Positions 56,263 through 64,000 of a stretch of 64,000 bases of DNA are shown in pieces. How positions within the stretch are numbered: position 1 is the stretch's first letter; every line of letters begins with the position of its first letter. The position numbers and the translations under genes were made by a program. Source of the stretch: Gnetum montanum (taxonomy: Eukaryota; Streptophyta; Gnetopsida; Gnetales; Gnetaceae); the NCBI GenBank assembly GCA_015680685.1, contig MNCI01017783.1, positions 1 through 64,000 on the forward strand, written 5' to 3'. The notes beneath the pieces are model-generated. The model saw nothing but the letters and a program-made list of their open reading frames with translations, was not told the DNA's origin and made no database searches.

Positions 56263-57480
56263 TGATGAGTGGTTACTCTAATTATTAGAGTGATTATTAT
56301 TAGAATGATTACTCTAATTATTAGAGTGGTTACTCTAACTATTAGAGTAGTTGTTATTAGAGCAGTTACTCTAATTATTAAAGGGGTTATTCCCAAGTTA
56401 CTCCCAGGTTTATAAATACAACACCCAAGTGCACAATTGGGAGAAATTTTTTAGCAGTCAAGTAGGGAAACTCTTGTAGTTTGTCCATTCGAAAGTTAGA
56501 ATATTTTCCAAGTGCCCACAACAGGAGGTCTAAGTGTGGATGGATCTTTATTCAAGCATTAATGTACCTAAGCACACCATTGTGTTGGCAATAAAGACAA
56601 GCTCTTTGATTCATCCTTGAAATATTTGAGATTTGTTTTCTTATGCATTTATTTTATTTTATTTTATTACACATTTATTTTATTTTATTTGATGCACTTT
56701 ACATTCATGTTATTAGTGTAGCAATTTATTTTGATCAATTAAGCAAATCAATTAAATTACACAAGCATGACCCCTTCGAGCATACATCTACCACTTGGTA
56801 GCTTAGAAACAATTAGCGTTTGACAACCCAGTAGTGTTTGCACGAAGTTCAGGATGTGTCCGAGAAGTGGGAATGGTTACTTTTGTTAGGCTAGATTAGA
56901 CCATAGCCTACTTAGTAATTAGTTACTTTCACTTTCATTCTTATTTACTTATATTTTATTTACTTTAATTGTTGATTATTTATTGTTGTCTATCTAGTTA
57001 ATATTTCCTTTATTGTTATTTACACTTCCTATTGCTAATGTGGAATGAGTACGACTTAATCACGAACATTTAAGTGCAACTACTTGGTAACCCAGTAGTG
57101 TATCTAGTAATGCTCAAGTAATGTGTGCTTGGAATTCCCAGAAGTAGTACATGAGATCCAAGATGTGTACGGATGATTAAGGATAGATGCTCATTGTGCT
57201 TAGGCTAACTTAGATTTTACTTTATGTTGCCTATTAGCTTAATCAAGATTGTTTCCCATTGTCTCTAGGAGTAGCCTAGTTTATAATCACATCATACACC
57301 TCACTATGGACTAAACCATATGTGACAAAGCAAATACTAGTCCAAGTGGGAAGACAGTGAACTACGATCAACGTATAATTGTCTAGGTGCCACAACTAGT
57401 CCGTCAGCGGAGTTCAACTGGATTGCATGTACACTCTCATATTCGTATGGTTGAGTGTAGGGGTACCTTGCCGCTCATCA
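56263..57480 (+). repeat. TE-J 5' LTR (1218 bp, longest here)
   Basis: Starts TGATGAGTGGTTACTC. U3 has at least four ACTCTAATnATTAGAGT-type palindromes at 56275-56385. TATAAATA is at 56411-56418 and AATAAA at 56590-56595. The U5 is extended by a second CTTGGTAACCCAGTAG-like block near 57085 that repeats the theme at 56793. It ends CCGCTCATCA. Confidence 0.92.
57300..57350 (+). promoter_or_regulatory. U5 stem-loop, TE-J copy
   Basis: Arms CTCACTATGGACTA and TAGTCCAAGTGGG pair with one bulged A. Compared with TE-I, the GGACTA/TAGTCT wobble becomes GGACTA/TAGTCC, a G-C pair. The loop starts AACCATATGTGAC. Confidence 0.7.
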
Positions 57481-57500
57481 TTGGCGCCATTGCTGGAGAC
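57481..57500 (+). other. TE-J primer-binding site
   Basis: TTGGCGCCATTGCTGGAGAC, a tRNA-Asp-type site with three changes. Confidence 0.8.
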
Positions 57501-57614
57501 AGTGCTAGTTATCTAGATTAGTTATATCATACAAGATTTTTGTAATAGGGTATTAACAATATATATTTTAGACAAATAAATTAAATTCAATCAAGTCACA
57601 CACAATTCACAACA

Positions 57615-59057
57615 ATGTCTCTTTCACAAGACAACAATAACACAACATCTAACGAGGCAATTCATTGGTGAACCCATGAAGAAGTTTGGAGTACTCAATC
57701 TTATGCATGAGTTTCACATGTTCATAAACTCCCCAATGATACTCAAGGACTTTTGTCATCCAACTTAGACACCTCTAGTGAAGATGGGACATCCCCTAGA
57801 ATGAGGGGGGCAGTAATACCTAGACCTTCTCAATGGATAGCAAGTGTACATTAGGGGATGATTGGGAGACTTACAAAAGTCATTATGAGTTTTTTAGTTC
57901 CCTCTCTTTCTCTGCTCTTTCAACATCAGGTTGCGACATGGATGACTATTCCTCAAGGGATTGACATAGAAATAAAAATCAAACCCATGGGAAAAATTAA
58001 GAATGCCAACATGAACATAGACAACATCATCCCAACTTACAAACTCATGACCTACTTAGTGATGATGAACCCCTGCTAGCCACTAAGAGCCTAATGCATA
58101 TACAAGAGGCCATTCGAATATCCCACAAGCATTGTAAGGAAAGTTATCTACCCAAGCTTGATTTAAACAACTTTGCCAAGTTTTCAGAAGGCTATGATTT
58201 AGATATGCAACATCATTTACAAGCCTTCTATGATGCTTGTTCATGGAAAAATATTGATAATTGGTGGCAAAGACTTAAGATCTTTCTTATGACACTCGTT
58301 GGCCATGGGTTCTCCGAGGAAAGGCTAATGTATCACATCATGGATGGGCTCCGTAATGAAACAAGGGAGACCCTAGGGATGTATGCCCTAGGTCAACTAT
58401 ATGAACTACAAACCCATCAATTCCAAGAGCTTATTAAGTGGGTAGCAAAAGAAGAAGGAGAAATAGCCAAATGGAAGAATGTTGAAAAATCTCAATAGGA
58501 TCAAACTCTTAAAGTAACAAAGGTCCATAATCATAAAGAGGAGAAATCAACTCACCTGAAGGAGGTGGAACCATTTCTTCCTTTACTAATGCTAAAATCA
58601 CTAGATGAAATTGAGGCAAAGATCAACAACATGACAGAGTGGGTACATGAAAAATTTAGAGAATATGTAGAAAATATTAGGGGGAGACCCATGCAAGATA
58701 ACTTTGATGACCAAAACAAATAGAGGATACTAAACCTAGAAACAAGATAGAACAACATTCAATAATCAGAAAGAAGGGCTGAAGAAAATGAGGATAGGGG
58801 CTCAACCGCAAAACATAAGTATCAATGTGATATTTGCCTATACGATCACACAAAAGGCCAATGCCCAATCTTGTCACATCTACATGAGCATTGGGAAATA
58901 ATGTTACATCCAAATTTCATACAGAAGTACATGGTTGGGCATATTCTTGTTCCACAACTTTATGGGCAATCCCATACCTCATCGTACTATCCATGGACAA
59001 ATTCTTATTGGCCTCAGTACTGTGCTCAACCATTGTGGAAAAACCCTCAGTCGTGGG
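57615..59057 (+). pseudogene. TE-J gag, core deleted, 3' end cut by TE-K
   Basis: ATG 57615 reads MSLSQDNNNTTSNEA. The stretch 58094-58498 has IQEAIRISHKHCKESYLPKL, DLDMQHHLQAFYDACSW, then TLVGH joined directly to GFSEERLMYHIMDGL. About 75 residues of the gag core that TE-I and TE-C keep are missing, in frame. An intact zinc knuckle CDICLYDHTKGQC is at 58826-58864 (C-x2-C-x3-H-x4-C). The tail ends ...WKNPQSW at the TE-K edge. Stops occur in the N-terminal part. Confidence 0.85.
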
Positions 59058-59861
59058 TGATGAGTGGTAAGGTACCCCTACACTCAACCATACGAATACG
59101 AGCGTTTCATGCATGATCAGGTCGAACTCTATAGATGGGCTACTTGTGGTATCTAGATAGTTACTCATTGATCGTAGTTCATTATCTTCCTACCTAGACT
59201 AGTATTTTCTTTGTCATGTATGGTTTAGTCCAGAGGAAGGTGTATGATGTGGTCCAAAGCTAGTGCTACTCCTAGAGGCAATGGAAATAACTTTGATTAA
59301 CCTAAGAGGGAAAGGGTGAAGAGAGTCTAAGCTAGCCTAAATGATATGAGCATCTGTCCGTTAATCATCCGTACACATCTTGGGCCTCATGCACTACTAC
59401 TACTAGGATTACCAAGCATAGATCCTAGGTACGCTACTGGGTTACCAAGTAGTCACACTTAAATGCTCATGATTAAGTCATAATCATTCCACGTTTAAGG
59501 ATTTTAGGATCGAGAGATATTAACTATGAAAGTAATGAATAAAAATAACAATTAAATAAATGAACTAAGTGAATGCTGCAATGATGAAGTAATCTCTATT
59601 TGTATTTCCAGTCATGTGCATGTCCAATTATGTCACAGTCGAATAAAGGTGTTGTACAATTACAATCATCACACTACAGTCATGCACTGGGAGAAAGGGT
59701 TGAGAAAAAAACTAATAATAAGAACTAAAAACTAACTAAAAGTAACTCTCCTTCACCATGTGCCTAAGGTGTATTTATAGGCCTAGATTGTATATGATAT
59801 CGCGAGCTAGGCCGCAATATCGCATACGTGATATCATGATCTAGTGAATCACGATTCATCA
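59058..59861 (-). repeat. TE-K 3' LTR
   Basis: On the minus strand it starts TGATGAATCGTGATTC at 59861 and ends CACTCATCA at 59058. U3 has GATATC palindromes (59798-59850). TATAAATA is at 59779-59772. The AATAAA site of relatives is lost. R/U5 resembles TE-I while the U3 is of the TE-C/D/G type. Confidence 0.9.
59189..59240 (-). promoter_or_regulatory. U5 stem-loop, TE-K copy
   Basis: Minus-strand arms CCTTCCTCTGGACTA and TAGTCTAGGTAGG pair at the inner 8 bp and again at the base (CCT/AGG), with bulges. The loop begins AACCATACATGAC. Confidence 0.55.
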
Positions 59862-60054
59862 TACCTCCACGATTGAATGAAAACTCATCCTCAAGTTAAA
59901 CAAAATGAGAACAAGCCCCATTGATTACATAGTGGATAGGTATGGGATTATTAACTGACTAGGGATTTATTCATGCCATAGTGGAGAACTTAATAGAACA
60001 AAATTGGGACACAACATAAAATTACAAAATTGCAAAATTGTAAACTTTATTTGG
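59862..60054 (-). other. TE-K polypurine side of the 3' LTR
   Basis: Minus-strand AATCGTGGAGGTA at 59874-59862 next to the LTR, with the GAGGATGAGTTTTCATTC context seen in TE-C, D and G. No gene. Confidence 0.65.
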
Positions 60055-62849
60055 CTCATGTGGTTCTAGGTGGTAGTGGCTCCTCCATGGGTTGCTTCCC
60101 CTTGTCCCGTGCTCTAGGTTTTAGAATTTGCTAACTCTGAATTAGTGCCTAGAGCTTTTCCTCTTTCGTTCAAGGATCCTGTGCTATCCATGCTGGTGCT
60201 CCAATGTTTGATGGAGTCAACACCTCCCATGGGCATGGTAGTTATTGGAATATCTTATTTGCTTTGATGTAATAGGCTGCAAAAAATCGTTATTCCTCCT
60301 CATAGGCTCTAGCTTTATCCTTGTACTCTTGAAAATCCATAAGCCATCGAGCCAAGTTTTTTGTGACATCTCTCTGGCTCTGGTAGCTTGTCTTAACCAT
60401 CTCTAGCTCAGAATTTGCAACTTCTAGCTTCTACAACATTTTCTTGTGCTCCGCAAATTCTACTTCATATTTGGTGTAGGTGGCAACTACTTGCTTCTCG
60501 AGCTCTGTTCTCAGGGGTCCTGCTGTTAACATGGCTAGATTGGCATAGTGCAGGTTTGCCAATTCGATGTACTCAATGAGGTCTTGAATCTGTAGGTCCC
60601 AACTTTTAAGTTCTGCCTAGTGGGCAAATCCATATGTGTCCAATATGGCCCGCCAATTAGTGTGTTGAGCACTGAAAGTGTTGATGTGGGCCTTGGCCAG
60701 ATGGATCTCCTTTTCTATGATTTGCTTGTACATTCACACCTAGTCTTTGAAGTGCTCCTTTAACTTTTCATGTTTCTTGGCTTCATTTTTCCACATGCTT
60801 ATTTTAATGGCCATCTTCTGATGGATTGTGCATGCCTTCTCCATTGAGAGGGTTCAATTCTCTCTACCAAACAATTCATGTCTTGGTTGACCTTGACTAA
60901 CTATTCTCATAATTGCTAAAAGTTTTCCTTGAGAACATTCTTCTATTTTTCCACAGTGGTCAACCAAAGGTTGTTAGCAGCAAGCTATTTATTGTCCTCC
61001 TGTAAGGCTCTGAGTACCTTGGTGTGCACGTAGGTTTGTGCTTGTGCCTTAGAGGCATCCCAATCGGCCTTCTCTTTCTCCTCCGACACTCTTTTATTGT
61101 CCACCAACAATTTATTAAGCTACTCTATCGTGAAAGTGTCCATCTAGTCTACGGAAACAAACTAAGATGGGTCCTGCTATGTAGCTTGTAGGGTGAAGAG
61201 CCTCTCCTATAGTCTTGCTAACTTTGCTTCCATGTGTTCAGCCCTAATCTCTGCCATGACTAACTTTATTTTGGTGGAGATGAGGTCTGATTGTGCTACC
61301 ATGAAATCTTGTGGAATGTCAAACAAGGATGTCATTACTTGTCCTATTTGCAACAATCAATTAAGGACATCCTCATGCTTCACAAGAGTCATTGAGGGAT
61401 CAGCCAGAGTTTGAGCATCTTGTGCTTTTGTGAAATCTACTGGTGGCATAACAGGGACGTTGAAAGATTCTTTGATGTGGTCTACGACCACTTCTATGGT
61501 TTTGGCTACATCCTGGTGCTACATGACTACCACTATGGCCCCTTCACCTATTTCCAATTACACTTGAAAATATGCAGCATTTCGTGAAATCTGTTGTGAC
61601 CAATGAGTCTCCCCTCCTCCTGTTTGGATGGATACCTCACCTTGTGTGCGATCGAGGGAAACTGAGGGCCATATGGTGTTGTCGATGACATGGAAGAGAT
61701 TAGCATCATCACGACTTTCCCAACTGACTATCTCAGCAATGGCCCTAAGGTGGCTCATTGATGGTCAGTAATCCTATGGCAGTGGTGGCAATTGATCTTG
61801 CTAGCTCGTGCTGAGCCGGGCTTCTTATTGTCGACTGGGCCTCATGTTTGGAAGTTGGCTAGGCCGTGTAGTTTGAGTTGTAGTGGGCCCCACCATCTGT
61901 TCTTGCTCTTTCTCTAGCTCTAGTGTCTCACCAGTACTTTTCCTCAGAGTTGATGGCTTCAGCAGTTTAGTGAATGATTCTAGGCTCTTCTGAGGATGTC
62001 ATTGGTGTACCCCAAAATACCAGCATGTTTGCACAACTTCTTGATGAGACAAGGGAAGGGCAACATAAACTTCTCTATCTTGCATTCTTCAAACTGCCTC
62101 AAGATCTCTATGATATATAGATGAGGAAGGTTAGCATTAGCCTTTTCCATCAATATCACACTTCCTCTTGCTACATATGTTGAGATTCTTTTTAATCCTC
62201 TCATGGGTAAGATGTGATAAGCACCAATCTTGAAGTATATCCTTTCTTCTAGCGTCAACTCTCCACATGTCTTGTCTTCTTTGCCATACATCCTATCCAA
62301 CCAAATTCTTTGCACATCAGCATCAAAGTGAGTGGACAGGTGAGCAATTTTTGGCCCTGTATTCGGAAGGTTCAACACTTTCGAGGTGGCCTTAGCGAAA
62401 AAATCTACAGACGCACCACAAATGTTGACTATGGTGCCTTCTTCCTTATTGTGCCAAAATTGGTACATTTCTCCTAAGTACCAAGCACCATTTTCAGAGA
62501 GGATAGGCCATAATGGAGACCCTTTGAGTTGGTCTCTAATAGCCTCAAGAGAGAATTCCATGAAAGGTTCAAAGTTCAATTCCACGATCACTACAACCGA
62601 TGTGGACTTTTCACCGATGGCCTGAACACACTCCGGAGACAACATGAGTTGTTGTCCCTGTTTAGGCATTGTAGAAGCTCCTCCTTCTACATGTTCCAAT
62701 TGTACAGTAGCAGGAGTCTCTTGATGGATGCTGAATGATTGCGCCTCCTGCTCTACATGTTGTTCGGGAGACACTTGTCTTCTACCTCTCCTGGGTTTCT
62801 TGGACACACCTTGAGAGGGTCCTTCTTATTGTCCATGCTTTGGGGCCAT
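60055..62849 (-). pseudogene. TE-K third ORF (~930 codons), coiled-coil protein of unknown function
   Basis: It lies between the usual pol position and the 3' LTR, where Athila-type elements carry an extra ORF. The family start is ATG 62849; codon 8 is TAA (62828-62826) where TE-I reads CAA, so the open stretch now starts at 62807. Residues ~15-290 (62807-61980) form a globular-looking region with SLEAIRDQLKGSPLWPIL, VDFFAKATSKVLNLPNTGP and LTLEERIYFKIGAYHILPM. It weakly recalls the plant-transposon protein domain PF20167 (not verified). A frameshift near 61985-62000 leads to a Pro/Thr/Gln-rich linker (61980-61760). A long Lys/Glu/Gln-rich coiled-coil-like part (61550-60250) has stops mostly at Gln positions, and a second frame change near 60870. 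The end is EEPLPPRTT. No signal peptide or membrane segment was seen. Confidence 0.65.
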
Positions 62850-64000
62850 CTACAATCACACAGGGTCAATCATTAGTAAGGTTGCTTACCAAAGTTAAGT
62901 TATACCTTACTTCTTGTCTTAATGGATTCTTCTCTTATTCCATGTGATTTAGAGTTAGGAATTTTTATGAAAATGTTCCCAAAAGGTTTTAATATTTGAC
63001 CTACTTTGATTAGGTGGCTTCACAATTTTAATTTCCTAGTATAAGTGAGGAGATGAAGTTGTTTTTGGCACATGTTTATTATTTTGGTATAATTAATTAC
63101 CCTTGATAGTGTCTTTTGGGTGATGATAGATTTCAAAAAATTTGTGTGCAATTCAAAGTATACCCCTCCCCCACAACTAAGCTAAACACTCCAGATTTAG
63201 ATAGGTTTGAGCGGAATGAAAATCGGAGCACTAGCGAGTGAGTAATGGTTGTTGGAACAAGAGATACACAATAGCAAGTCATAGAAGAAAATTTGAAAAG
63301 CTCCCCCATGTGAACAGTTACAAATGATGTTGACATTCATGAAAGGGGGGGGGGGGGGGCATATTTATAATTTTTGTGGGACATGATAGCACGTTCGTGA
63401 TATCGCGCTGGATGTGATATCGCATATATGTCACGGCCCATTTAAAGTAGGGTACTTAGAAAAAAAAGAAAAAAATGGATAAAAATTTTGTTTTTTGAAA
63501 TTCCTAACATAAAAATGAAAGACTTGAAGTCAATATAAAGGATCCAAGGTAATATTGATCAGGCCTGAAGGCACAAAGAGGATAATGGTGTAAAATCTGG
63601 AGATGAATGTCATGAAGAGTATGAGGAAAAAGGGCATGTGTTGGTACATAAGAATATTTGAACTGAAAGGATGATAAGGGAAAGAATAGATTTGGAAATG
63701 AAGTACTCAGAGGATATAAAATGATGTGGTGGTGTGGAACAAGTACAAATTACAAAATTTATGTAAGTGGATCCTCCCCAAAGTAGGTTCCAACCTATAA
63801 TGCCCTTGCGTAACCACACCTTAAAATGTCTGTAGGCACTGGAAGGGTTAAATGCAATCTACACCAATTTCAAAAAACACACACATGTAAATACCACTAT
63901 GATGAGGTATATATTCGATGCTACACAAGTCACAAGTCCTAATTACATAAACAGCGAGATGGGACGAATTGTAGAAGGGATTGCAAAGAGTGGGACATGA
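62850..64000 (-). other. TE-K noncoding block upstream of the third ORF
   Basis: The conserved polypurine motif (minus) CCTACTTTGGGGAGGATCC lies at 63787-63769. Compared with TE-I, about 600 bp are extra (63005-63640). This extra part contains a G run (63347-63359), a TATAAATA-like site on the minus strand near 63368-63361, and two GATATC cores with CG flanks at 63400-63430, resembling an LTR U3. No protein-coding gene was seen. Confidence 0.5.

Larger units (their letters stand above)
56263..59057 (+). mobile_element. TE-J: Gypsy element, 5' part, interrupted by TE-K
   Basis: A 1218-bp LTR, primer site and gag are present. Gag stops inside its C-terminal third, where TE-K begins at 59058. 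The rest should lie beyond the right edge, after TE-K. The subfamily is that of TE-I (MSLSQ gag). Confidence 0.9.
59058..64000 (-). mobile_element. TE-K: Gypsy element, 3' part, nested in TE-J gag
   Basis: Read on the minus strand: a noncoding block from the right edge, a long third ORF (62849-60055), the polypurine side and the 3' LTR (59861-59058). Pol and gag would lie to the right of the window. It is inserted into TE-J gag. Closest to TE-I, but it keeps about 2.4 kb of the third ORF that TE-I lost. Confidence 0.85.

Noticed and set aside
60055-62849. TE-K third ORF as a retroviral-type envelope gene
   Set aside because: The position fits, but no signal peptide, membrane anchor or cleavage motif is visible; coiled coil alone is not enough.

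Overview
The window looks like intergenic DNA from a large, repeat-rich seed-plant genome, possibly a gymnosperm. The clues are AT-rich sequence, plant-type Ty3/Gypsy elements with tRNA-Asp-like primer sites, a Ty1/Copia relic, a LINE relic whose RT motifs I recall from conifer-like genomes, and one small nuclear-type plant gene. Nothing bacterial is present: no operons, CRISPR arrays, tRNA or rRNA genes were seen. Species assignment is inference. Two long N gaps (33216-33397 and 52601-52758) and isolated Ns show this is a draft assembly.

Layout; the letters are used throughout. TE-A (1-6048, minus) is a fairly young Gypsy element with a near-continuous gag-protease reading frame, a GCGTAA-rich LTR and an acidic ORF on the opposite strand. 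It sits inside TE-B (6049-10422, minus), an old Gypsy relic. A plus-strand LINE relic (10740-11271, 21123-21926, 28858-29230) is split by two Gypsy elements. TE-C (11272-21122) is the only copy here with gag, protease, RT, RNase H and integrase. TE-D (21927-28857) has a perfect CATAT target duplication but lacks RT to integrase. A Copia relic (COP, about 29.3-35.7 kb) is broken by tandem repeats and a gap. About 36.1-39.7 kb is a non-TE island with one recognisable host gene (38550-38969, minus). An LTR fragment (LTR-F, 39771-40310) follows, then TE-G (40453-48282), which lacks RT and RNase H. TE-H (plus, from about 48495) is interrupted just after its primer site by TE-I (49165-54892, minus, perfect CTTAG duplication). 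TE-J (56263-59057, plus) is interrupted in gag by TE-K (59058 to beyond 64000, minus).

TE-B, C, D, G, H, I, J and K form one superfamily. Their LTRs begin TGATGA and end TCATCA, and they share R/U5 sequence and a tRNA-Asp-type primer site. The gag proteins come in two N-terminal versions. TE-C would be the donor type for enzymes. TE-D, TE-G and TE-I are deletion derivatives that kept LTRs, primer site, gag and a long 3' noncoding block, which is what trans-mobilised copies need. TE-K adds a roughly 930-codon third ORF between the usual pol position and the 3' LTR.

The most interesting signals are these: a U5 stem-loop kept by compensatory base changes in eleven LTR copies; U3 palindrome arrays of unrelated sequence occupying the same slot upstream of the TATA box in LTRs that otherwise share R/U5; a conserved polypurine-like motif far from the 3' LTR; and the coiled-coil 3' ORF of TE-K. 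Stop codons fall mostly where sister copies carry CAG, CAA, CGA or TGG, which fits decay by methylcytosine deamination.
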